This document shows, one piece after another, positions 1 through 6,026 of a DNA stretch of 9,474 nt; the stretch's first letter is position 1; every line of letters begins with the position of its first letter. The position numbers were made by a program, and so were the translations under genes. Location: positions 6,354 to 15,827 of the forward strand of contig DBXH01000019.1 of NCBI GenBank assembly GCA_002309335.1, read 5' to 3'. Under the pieces are notes generated by a model. That model did not search any database and was not told the origin of the DNA. It was given only the letters and a program-made list of their open reading frames with translations. Source of the stretch: Bacteroidales bacterium UBA1217 (GTDB lineage Bacteria; Bacteroidota; Bacteroidia; Bacteroidales; P3).

Positions 1-209
1 CTTTTGACACCGTGATGCTCAAAGACAATGATGGTAACATTACCGTTGGCCAGCCCTACATCAGCGGCGCTAACGTCAAAGCTACCGTGGTGAAACATCT
101 CAAGGGTAAGAAAGTGCTCGTCTTCAAGAAAATCCGTCGTAAAGGCTATCAGAAGATGAACGGTCACCGTGACTATCTGACCCAGATTCAGATCAACAGC
201 ATTAATTAA
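1..209 (+). CDS. rplU: 50S ribosomal protein L21, 3' part
   Basis: This is the C-terminal two thirds of ribosomal protein L21, which binds 23S rRNA in the large subunit. The window opens inside the gene. The reading frame starts at base 3 and runs FDTVMLKDND onward to a TAA at 207-209, so 68 residues are visible and roughly 35 are missing. The family's basic C-terminal signature is clear: KHLKGKKVLVFKKIRRKGYQ followed by KMNGHRDYLTQIQI. The GTG and ATG near bases 12-15 are internal codons, not starts. rpmA follows after 32 bases, the usual L21-L27 order, and the two are almost certainly co-transcribed from a promoter outside the window. Identification is secure. Confidence 0.95.
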   Translation, partial: FDTVMLKDNDGNITVGQPYISGANVKATVVKHLKGKKVLVFKKIRRKGYQKMNGHRDYLTQIQINSIN

Positions 210-241
210 TTTTGTAACTAACCTTTTAAAACGTATATATT

Positions 242-502
242 ATGGCTCACAAAAAAGGTGTCGGTAGTTCCAGTAACGGTCGTGAATCCGAAAGCAAACG
301 TTTGGGCGTGAAAATCTTCGGCGGACAGCCCTGCATCGCCGGTAACATTATCATCCGTCAGCGTGGTACAGTCCATAACCCTGGTCACAATGTTGGAATG
401 GGTAAGGACCATACCCTCTACGCTCTCTGCGACGGCATAGTGAAATTTCACAAAGGCCGTGAGGACCGTTCGTTCGTTTCAGTCGTTCCCAACGCTGAAT
501 AA
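242..502 (+). CDS. rpmA: 50S ribosomal protein L27
   Basis: L27 is a small basic protein of the large ribosomal subunit whose N-terminal tail reaches toward the peptidyl transferase centre. The 86-residue product has the usual length. It begins MAHKKGVGSSSNGRESESKR, continues with LGVKIFGGQ, and has the family core AGNIIIRQRGT and NPGHNVGMGKDHTLYAL. The protein starts directly at AHKKG, as in Gram-negative bacteria, without the cleaved extension found in Firmicutes. The ATG at 242 follows an AT-rich 32-base spacer with no Shine-Dalgarno sequence, normal for Bacteroidota. A terminator lies 25 bases after the TAA, so this is the last gene of the L21-L27 unit. Confidence 0.98.
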   Translation: MAHKKGVGSSSNGRESESKRLGVKIFGGQPCIAGNIIIRQRGTVHNPGHNVGMGKDHTLYALCDGIVKFHKGREDRSFVSVVPNAE

Positions 503-518
503 AACGTTGTTTTAACAG

Positions 519-553
519 AAAAAAATTAGGCGACCAATATGGTCGCCTTTTTT
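519..553. terminator. Bidirectional terminator between rpmA and DAHP synthase
   Basis: A perfect 8-bp stem (AGGCGACC at 528-535, GGTCGCCT at 541-548) closes a five-base loop, AATAT. On the plus strand it runs into a T tract at 548-553, ending rpmA transcripts. On the minus strand the stem is followed by two A and then seven T (the A run at 519-525), which would end the convergent DAHP synthase transcript. That gene's stop codon at 552-554 touches the edge of the element. Confidence 0.9.
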
Positions 554-1595
554 ATTTCTCTTGAACCCGCAGACTCTCGCTGTGGATTTTTTCTGTCAAC
601 TCTTTGACAAACTGTTCATTCAACCCCATTTCTTTTCCGGTTTCCATCTGATGCTCCAACACCTGCTGCCACCGCTGAGGCTGGAAGATAGGCATATTGT
701 GATGCTGCTTGATGGCACCTATGTCTTTTGATATCTTCATACGTTGACTCAGTAGTTGGAGTATCTGTGTGTCAATTACGTCTAGTTGCTCGCGCAGACG
801 GTTCATATCACTTGGAGCGGCTTCGTTGTGGGTGCGTAGTTTAAGTCCATCTAGAATGGATGTAAGTTCGGCCGGTGTTATCTGTTGTTGGCTATCGGTC
901 AATGCCTTGTCGGGGTTGGGATGGCATTCTATCATAAGTCCATCATAGTGTAGGTCGAGTGCCATCTGCGACAATGATGCCACTAGTTCGCGACGCCCAC
1001 CAATGTGGCTGGGATCGCATAGCAAGGGCATTTGTGGCAAACGCCGTTTTATCTCTATAGGGATTTCCCATAGAGGATTGTTGCGATAACCGAAATTGTT
1101 ATAGGTTGAGAATCCGCGATGTACGGCAGCAATGTCGTTGATGCCGACTTGCTGTATGCGTTCAAGGGCTCCTATCCACAAATCTACATCGGGCGTTATA
1201 GGATTTTTAACCATCACCGCTAAGTTGCTTCCTTTCATTGCCTCGGCCAACTCACTGACAAGGAATGGATTTACGCTTGTTCGAGCTCCGATCCATACGG
1301 CATCGATGCCATTCTGTTGGCACAAATCTATATGTTCGGGCCGTGCAACCTCACAGCAGAAGTGGAACTTGGGGAAATCCTTCTTTATAGCGGCAATCCA
1401 TTTGAGCGCTGGCTCGCCCATCCCTTCAAATCCACCAGGGCGTGTGCGCGGCTTCCATACACCGCAACGTAAAAGACTAATGCGGTGGTCAGAGTTGAGC
1501 AACTCTGCTACAAGCCGAAGCTGCTGCTCGCTTTCAACACTGCACGGACCTGCTATTACTGTAGGTTTATCACTGATAGTAAATAGTTTATCCAT
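552..1595 (-). CDS. Bifunctional DAHP synthase / chorismate mutase (AroQ type)
   Basis: This 347-residue fusion condenses phosphoenolpyruvate with erythrose 4-phosphate (first shikimate-pathway step) and converts chorismate to prephenate. Residues 1-250 are a short type I-beta DAHP synthase barrel: GPCSVE with metal-ligand Cys18, KPRTRPGGFEG at 48-58, CDPSHIGG with His197, IECHPNPDKALTD with Glu223 and Asp234. After a linker near 251-262, residues 263-347 form an AroQ chorismate mutase helix bundle: LREQLDVIDTQILQLLSQR with Arg268 and Arg285, IGAIK with Lys296, and Arg308. A characterised Prevotella nigrescens enzyme has this order and is inhibited by prephenate through the mutase domain, so similar feedback is likely. 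The gene is often called aroF or aroA. No other aromatic-pathway gene is adjacent. The ATG at 1595 lacks a Shine-Dalgarno sequence, but the protein begins appropriately close to the barrel. Confidence 0.95.
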   Translation of the reverse strand: MDKLFTISDKPTVIAGPCSVESEQQLRLVAELLNSDHRISLLRCGVWKPRTRPGGFEGMGEPALKWIAAIKKDFPKFHFCCEVARPEHIDLCQQNGIDAVWIGARTSVNPFLVSELAEAMKGSNLAVMVKNPITPDVDLWIGALERIQQVGINDIAAVHRGFSTYNNFGYRNNPLWEIPIEIKRRLPQMPLLCDPSHIGGRRELVASLSQMALDLHYDGLMIECHPNPDKALTDSQQQITPAELTSILDGLKLRTHNEAAPSDMNRLREQLDVIDTQILQLLSQRMKISKDIGAIKQHHNMPIFQPQRWQQVLEHQMETGKEMGLNEQFVKELTEKIHSESLRVQEK

Positions 1596-1620
1596 TATTA
1601 CCGATAACTTATTTCATTTG

Positions 1621-1654
1621 CAAAAGTACGTTTTTTTTATTATACAATAAAAAA
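1621..1654 (-). promoter_or_regulatory. Probable promoter of the DAHP synthase gene
   Basis: Read on the minus strand, 1628-1621 is TACTTTTG, matching the Bacteroidota -7 element TAnnTTTG, about 25 bases before the ATG. A weak TTG-type -33 candidate lies near 1645-1647. Just upstream is an AT-only inverted repeat (TTTTTTATT at 1633-1641, AATAAAAAA at 1646-1654), which may act as an UP-like or bent element. The 82-base gap at 1596-1677 is divergent, so the lipoprotein promoter must also lie in it, but I could not place it convincingly. Confidence 0.6.
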
Positions 1655-1677
1655 GACTATTACTCGTTATTGCATAT

Positions 1678-2337
1678 ATGAAAATAAAATATCTGAAATT
1701 TAAAAACTGGCTGCTGGTCAGTGCAATGAGCCTCTTTGGACTCTCGGCTTGCCATTGTCACAAGGATGTGGCTAAGCAGGAGGAAAACAACAAACCGGAG
1801 AAGCCTCGTTTTGAAGACCGTGTTGTGCCGATGTATGGTGTGCAGGTGCGCGACTATCGCGTAGAGGCTTTAGATGACGGCTCAAAGCCGCAAGTGGACC
1901 CCGCCAACCCAAAGACGCAGCCTCAGCCACGCGAACCTCAGGTGACGGTATATGGTGTACCGACGGTCGATTTTGCTGTTAAAGGTCGTGTGGTCGATGG
2001 CAAAGGCAGGCCTGTAAAAGGATTACAGGTAATGCTGCTGAACAGCGAGGTGGACTATGAAAACCTACCCGATACGCCTCATTGGAAGGAACAACTGAAG
2101 AAGGTTTCAGATACCACCGATGCTGATGGTCGATTCGAAGTAAGGACTAGTGATCGCCCTTGGGAGACGGTTCGTGTGATGGTACGCGATATCGATGGTG
2201 CCAAGAACGGCACTTACGAGCAGCAACTGGTTGATGTTGATTTTGGCGAACCTAAACCAGTGGGAAATAGGCCTATATCGTCATGGAATCTCGGCGAAAA
2301 ACAAGCTGAGGTGACAGTAAAGGTGAATAAGAAATAA
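1678..2337 (+). CDS. Radical SAM-associated putative lipoprotein
   Basis: A 219-residue exported lipoprotein. Basic residues precede a hydrophobic stretch (WLLVSAMSLFGLS) and a lipobox LSAC, so cleavage before Cys25 and lipidation are expected. The mature protein starts with the unusual CHCHKD. Residues 30-48 are charged and probably flexible. Two related motifs follow, PMYGVQVRDY at 51-60 and TVYGVPTVDF at 90-99, separated by a Pro/Gln-rich linker. Residues 100-219 look like a carboxypeptidase-regulatory-like beta sandwich: VKGRVVDGKGRPVKGLQVML, then TTDADGRFEV and RVMVRDIDG. This matches the lipoprotein partner family of the Bacteroides/Prevotella rSAM/lipoprotein system (TIGR04134, from memory), whose function is unknown. 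The radical SAM gene follows after 9 bases. Only Cys25 and Cys27 are present, so a thioether-type modification elsewhere in the protein is unlikely. Confidence 0.85.
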   Translation: MKIKYLKFKNWLLVSAMSLFGLSACHCHKDVAKQEENNKPEKPRFEDRVVPMYGVQVRDYRVEALDDGSKPQVDPANPKTQPQPREPQVTVYGVPTVDFAVKGRVVDGKGRPVKGLQVMLLNSEVDYENLPDTPHWKEQLKKVSDTTDADGRFEVRTSDRPWETVRVMVRDIDGAKNGTYEQQLVDVDFGEPKPVGNRPISSWNLGEKQAEVTVKVNKK

Positions 2338-2338
2338 T

Positions 2339-2342
2339 GGAG
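2339..2342 (+). promoter_or_regulatory. GGAG ribosome binding site of the radical SAM gene
   Basis: GGAG lies four bases before the ATG at 2347 and begins one base after the upstream TAA. It is one of the few Shine-Dalgarno-like sites in this window. It supports the 2347 start and independent initiation on the shared lipoprotein/radical SAM mRNA. Confidence 0.5.
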
Positions 2343-2346
2343 CGTT

Positions 2347-3465
2347 ATGCCTCAGGGTGTTAAAAATGATAAGGCTCTTGGCTTCAAGAAACGCTTGGCA
2401 CTGGAATTGCACCGCCGCATACGCCACAATTCTGCGCAACTTCACGAGTTGCGCAATCTGTTTTGGGAATGTACACTACGCTGTAATATGAATTGTCGTC
2501 ACTGTGGCAGCGACTGCAAGCAGGCTGCTATGGTCCCCGATATGCCGGCCAAAGATTTCTTTAAGGCTATCGACGATATAACGCCATATGTGGACCCGCA
2601 CAAGACGTTTATCACCTTTACCGGTGGCGAAGCATTGGTGCGCAATGATATTGAGGATGTGGGATTGGAACTCTACCGCCGTGGCTTTCCTTGGGGTATA
2701 GTGACCAACGGTTTTCTGCTTGACGAGCGACGACTTGATAGTCTGTTGAGAGCAGGAATGCACTCTATAACAGTTTCTTTTGACGGTTTCGAGGATGACC
2801 ACAACTGGATTCGCCAGAACGATAAGAGTTTCGAACGTGCTGACAAAGCGATAAAACTGCTGGTGCAAACATCTGATTTGGTGTGGGATATCGTGACTTG
2901 TGTCAATCCGCGCAACTATGGCCGTCTGGAAGAATTTAAGGAGTATCTGATTTCAATAGGTGTCCGTAATTGGCGTCTGTTTTCTATCTTTCCGATGGGT
3001 AGGGCTGCCGAAAACCCTGAACTCCAGCTTAGTGACGTGCAGTTCCGTGGTTTGTTCGACTTTATAAAAAAGACTCGTGAGGATGGTCGCATCAATGCCA
3101 ATTATGGCTGTGAGGGCTTTTTGGGCCCCTACGAGGGCGAGGTACGCGACTATTACTTCCATTGCCGCGCTGGTGTCAATGTGGCGTCAGTGCTGGTGGA
3201 TGGCTCTATTTCGGGCTGTACGTCGATACGCTCCAACTTCCATCAGGGCAACATCTATAAGGACAACCTGTGGGATGTCTGGCAAAACCGATTTGAGAAA
3301 TACCGTGACCGTAGCTGGACAAGGGAACGGAGAACGGAAAACGGAAAACGGAAAACGAAGTGTGCTGATTGTGAGTTTTGGAAATACTGCGAGGGTAGCG
3401 GTATGCACTTATACGACGACAACGAGCAGCTACTGTTCTGTCACTACCATCGGTTGATGGATTAA
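2347..3465 (+). CDS. Radical SAM/SPASM protein of the rSAM/lipoprotein system
   Basis: A 372-residue cytoplasmic iron-sulfur enzyme expected to cleave S-adenosylmethionine to a 5'-deoxyadenosyl radical. The CX3CX2C cluster motif is Cys46, Cys50 and Cys53 (CNMNCRHC), with two further cysteines close by (Cys42, Cys57). The SAM-binding GGE is at 93-95, and VTVSFDG-like ITVSFDG is at 141-147. The C-terminal SPASM region has Cys255, Cys273, Cys291, Cys339, Cys342, Cys348 and Cys365, ligands for auxiliary clusters. The sequence matches the family next to the lipoprotein (TIGR04133, from memory). Its substrate is unknown; the lipoprotein is a natural candidate, but that is inference. Oddity: residues 326-338 (RERRTENGKRKTK) are encoded by a heptanucleotide array, where I recall family members going almost directly from RSWT to CADC. 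The stop codon is inside the terminator hairpin. Confidence 0.9.
   Translation: MPQGVKNDKALGFKKRLALELHRRIRHNSAQLHELRNLFWECTLRCNMNCRHCGSDCKQAAMVPDMPAKDFFKAIDDITPYVDPHKTFITFTGGEALVRNDIEDVGLELYRRGFPWGIVTNGFLLDERRLDSLLRAGMHSITVSFDGFEDDHNWIRQNDKSFERADKAIKLLVQTSDLVWDIVTCVNPRNYGRLEEFKEYLISIGVRNWRLFSIFPMGRAAENPELQLSDVQFRGLFDFIKKTREDGRINANYGCEGFLGPYEGEVRDYYFHCRAGVNVASVLVDGSISGCTSIRSNFHQGNIYKDNLWDVWQNRFEKYRDRSWTRERRTENGKRKTKCADCEFWKYCEGSGMHLYDDNEQLLFCHYHRLMD
3324..3358 (+). repeat. Heptanucleotide tandem array inside the radical SAM gene
   Basis: Five consecutive 7-base units: GGAACGG, AGAACGG, AAAACGG, AAAACGG, AAAACGA. Three units equal 21 bases, so a pure array encodes the same cyclic heptapeptide KTENGKR in all three forward frames and is free of stops. 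The units get closer to the AAAACGG consensus toward the centre, as in an array that grew by slippage. It lies just before Cys339. Confidence 0.9.
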
Positions 3466-3500
3466 AACAAAGGCTTCCAGATATGGAAGCCTTTGTTTTA
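3463..3500. terminator. Bidirectional terminator containing both stop codons
   Basis: A perfect 16-bp inverted repeat (TAAAACAAAGGCTTCC at 3463-3478 and its complement at 3485-3500) closes a six-base loop, AGATAT. The A/T flanks of the stem supply a U-rich end on either strand. The radical SAM stop (3463-3465) and the convergent GH20 stop (3498-3500) are the outermost bases of opposite arms, so one element ends both genes. Confidence 0.92.
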
Positions 3501-6026
3501 TTTGATAATTATTTCGTCTGTAAATAGATAGCTTGGCTGCCCTGGTGCGGGATGCCACGAAGGGAGCGGTCCTGGATTAGGCACCACGACGCGGAGGTAG
3601 CGAGTGGTCACTCCTTGATAAATGGGTACACTGCAATAACGCAGCCGCATACCTGTCTCACGTGAGGGGAAATTGAATCCAGGCCAGTTTACCTGTATGG
3701 TCCAATGCTCACCGTCGTCCGACACCATCAGCACTATATCCCAAGGAGCCAGTATCCAGTCGAAGGTGTTCTGCATAAAACGCATTGTTACCTCGTGTAT
3801 CTCGGTGGGTTTGCCAAAGTCTATGACGGCGTCAATGCTGTCGCCCCAGTAGCCTTGCCAGTGGCCGTCAGCGTATGTGGTGTTGCTGCCCAACTGTCCG
3901 TCGATAAGGGCCTCGGGACCGCCGCCACTGTAGATGGACTTGTAGGTGCTGTACTGCGTGTTGAGTTTTATCTTGGCGCCCATACCAAGGTGGGAGAGAA
4001 GGTATTTCTCTGTGATGACGCCTTCGCCATATTCGTTGTAGCAGATGGCCTTGATGGTCGCCGATCGCTCCAGTGGGAATGGACCTTCGTATTTGGTGGA
4101 TGCCTTTGTGGGCTCGGAGCCGTCGAGGGTGTAGTAGATGGGGCGGTCGTTGTATAGAGTGCGTAGTGTGACAAAAGGACTAGTCTTACTAGTCTGACTA
4201 GAAATACTAGAGACCTCCATAAACACATGCCGGTCGAGCTCCAGCACCTCGCGGGCGAGGTCGTCGTAGCGGTTGCAGACAATGTATCGTTCATACTCGC
4301 CGTTCTCCTGATCCCATAGGCGCAGATATTCGCGCTTGAGGTCGGTGAGCGTTTGGTAATATTTTTCGGCAAAAAGTTCGTATTTTACTTTTCCGTGACA
4401 GACAACATAACGCAGAAGGGTCTTCTGGGCCGTAGCCTTGATGCGATGTAGAGCATAGTGGGCATGTGGGTTGGCGACGGAGTCGACGGCCATGCCCGCT
4501 ATGAGTTCCAACACCTCTATAGCTCTTCCCGCCATTGCGTCGCTGGTGTTATCGGGATTGAAGTTTAACAGAGGCTCCATAAGGGCGGCTGAGGTAAACC
4601 AATCGCCAACAGTGGTATTGCTTTCAAGGGCACCGACTTCATACAAGGTCTTGACCTGCGTAGCCGTCCCCTCTCGGAGAGGGGTGCCCGAATGGGCGGG
4701 GTGTGTTGCACCATAGAATAGTCTTTCAAAATTTTCGTTGAACTGCTTTTCTCTCCTCGCGAATTCCTCTGGGTCGTTTGTCTTGATGGGATTCCAGGCC
4801 ATCTCTGCGCTCCAAAAGAGGCCGTGCCAGCAGTTGTCGAACAAGGCCTCTCCATTGTCGTCCCAGCAGGTGTTCATCAATCCCTCGGCGCCGGCGCGGT
4901 ATCCATCGCGCGCTAAGTTGGCGATGTTCTTCATATAGCGGTAGGGGTTGGGAATCATATTGCTGCTGTGGCTTAGCGATGGCGCCACCCAGAAGGGCGT
5001 GCCGTTATCCTTGAAAGGTTTGATGAGGTGATCGTAGCTGTCTAATGGCTCGTAGGCCCACATTATGTAGGTCATATCCTTTGGCAACTGCTTCATCATC
5101 GCGGGGTTCTTGGCCACGATGTCGCCCCACATCACGACGCGTGCGTCTCCAGCCTGCTTGACGAGGTCGTAGCAGCGGTTGATGTGGTCAATGTACACTT
5201 GGTCAGCCCCCTTGCGTTCTACCAACGACTTTGCACGTCCTGTACCCAACTGCTCTGTCTCGTCGCAGTTGATGATGAAGAAAGGCGAATTGGGGATACG
5301 TTCGAAAGCCCCGACGATGCGCTTGCGCAGGAACTCATAGGTGGCTTCGTTGTTAGGATTGAAGTTGTTCTTGCTGTCCATCAGATGCTGATAGAAAGGC
5401 ACGCGGAGCGTCTTCTCGGCGTGGGCGAAAAGCTGCAGGTTGATGACTTCGTCTGGGTGCGGATTGCAGTCGGCGGCGTAAGCCGGTGCCAAGTCTGGGA
5501 ACTCCTTTTGGTAAAGGGTGTGCTCAGTATAGTAGTTGCAGAAGTTGTATTTGAGTGCGTGCAGCACCTCATACTGCTTCTTACGGTAGGCTTCGTGCGG
5601 AACTGGTCCACGGCTTATGTCGTCCATCCAACCGCGATATTTATACGCCGGCCAATCGAGGATGGTGGTGATTCTCGTAAACTCCGGATGTACCTCCTTC
5701 AGTTGTTCTATTGTGAGGTAAGCATTCTGCCGACCAGCTTCAGCGACATAGTATAGATGGACCCTGTTGTTACTGAAAACAAGCTTATATGCCTGATCCA
5801 CGTTGCAAGGCACTGGCAAGGTGTCTACCTTGCACTCTACAACCTTGGCTTTCTTAAGGGTACATAACATCTTCTGCGTGGAACTTATCTCCACCTTTTG
5901 AGGTGTAGGTATAAGGCCGAGATTTGGTTGTTGCCACTGTGGAACCGTTTCATTGAACGGCATTGTCGTTTGTGCAGTGGCGTGTATTCCTATTAATAGG
6001 AAAAATGAAAAAAACAATCTTTTCAT
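3498..6026 (-). CDS. Secreted GH20-type beta-N-acetylhexosaminidase
   Basis: An 842-residue exported glycosidase predicted to release terminal N-acetylhexosamines from glycans. MKRLFFSFFLLIGIHATAQ is a signal peptide with likely cleavage at ATA|Q. Residues about 20-125 resemble the GH20 N-terminal fold. The barrel begins at YRGWMDDISRGPVP and contains LKYNFCNYYTEHTLY and the Asp-Glu pair Asp255-Glu256 (IINCDETEQLGTGR), the expected general acid and its neighbour; MWAYEP and NTCWDDNGE follow. Residues about 617-682 look like a chitobiase C-terminal domain (IYYTLDGSEPT), and 692-842 like an F5/8-type discoidin domain. The start at 6026 was chosen over an upstream in-frame TTG at 6050 because it begins the signal peptide and forms an ATGA overlap with the RAYT stop. 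Two in-frame repeat insertions (residues about 441-455 and 604-615) lie between structural units. The exact glycan substrate cannot be read from sequence. Confidence 0.88.
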   Translation of the reverse strand: MKRLFFSFFLLIGIHATAQTTMPFNETVPQWQQPNLGLIPTPQKVEISSTQKMLCTLKKAKVVECKVDTLPVPCNVDQAYKLVFSNNRVHLYYVAEAGRQNAYLTIEQLKEVHPEFTRITTILDWPAYKYRGWMDDISRGPVPHEAYRKKQYEVLHALKYNFCNYYTEHTLYQKEFPDLAPAYAADCNPHPDEVINLQLFAHAEKTLRVPFYQHLMDSKNNFNPNNEATYEFLRKRIVGAFERIPNSPFFIINCDETEQLGTGRAKSLVERKGADQVYIDHINRCYDLVKQAGDARVVMWGDIVAKNPAMMKQLPKDMTYIMWAYEPLDSYDHLIKPFKDNGTPFWVAPSLSHSSNMIPNPYRYMKNIANLARDGYRAGAEGLMNTCWDDNGEALFDNCWHGLFWSAEMAWNPIKTNDPEEFARREKQFNENFERLFYGATHPAHSGTPLREGTATQVKTLYEVGALESNTTVGDWFTSAALMEPLLNFNPDNTSDAMAGRAIEVLELIAGMAVDSVANPHAHYALHRIKATAQKTLLRYVVCHGKVKYELFAEKYYQTLTDLKREYLRLWDQENGEYERYIVCNRYDDLAREVLELDRHVFMEVSSISSQTSKTSPFVTLRTLYNDRPIYYTLDGSEPTKASTKYEGPFPLERSATIKAICYNEYGEGVITEKYLLSHLGMGAKIKLNTQYSTYKSIYSGGGPEALIDGQLGSNTTYADGHWQGYWGDSIDAVIDFGKPTEIHEVTMRFMQNTFDWILAPWDIVLMVSDDGEHWTIQVNWPGFNFPSRETGMRLRYCSVPIYQGVTTRYLRVVVPNPGPLPSWHPAPGQPSYLFTDEIIIK
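4179..4214. repeat. Four 9-base tandem repeats in a GH20 linker
   Basis: ACTAG recurs exactly every nine bases (4179, 4188, 4197, 4206), giving units ACTAGTCTT, ACTAGTCTG, ACTAGAAAT and ACTAGAGAC. In the GH20 frame this makes the Ser/Thr-rich stretch VSSISSQTSKTSP between the catalytic part and the chitobiase-like domain. Nine-base units preserve frame, so copy-number change would only alter linker length. Confidence 0.85.
4668..4697. repeat. GC-rich double-hairpin element inside GH20
   Basis: Two adjacent hairpins: CCCCTCT at 4668-4674 with AGAGGGG at 4678-4684 (three-base loop), then GCCC at 4686-4689 with GGGC at 4694-4697 (GAAT loop). GGGGTGTGTTG follows. It is translated as HPAHSGTPLREGT in a loop after the catalytic barrel. 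It resembles GC-rich intergenic palindromes I recall from Bacteroidota genomes, but no second copy is in the window. Confidence 0.6.

Noticed and set aside
1613..1620. TTCATTTG as the -7 element of the lipoprotein promoter
   Set aside because: It deviates from TAnnTTTG at a key base, lacks a clear -33 partner and would leave a 57-base leader, so it is too weak to list.
2470..2472. Cys42 as part of a novel four-cysteine radical SAM cluster
   Set aside because: The standard CX3CX2C triad (Cys46, Cys50, Cys53) is intact, and I recall ECTLRC as usual for this family, so the extra cysteine is not a strong anomaly.
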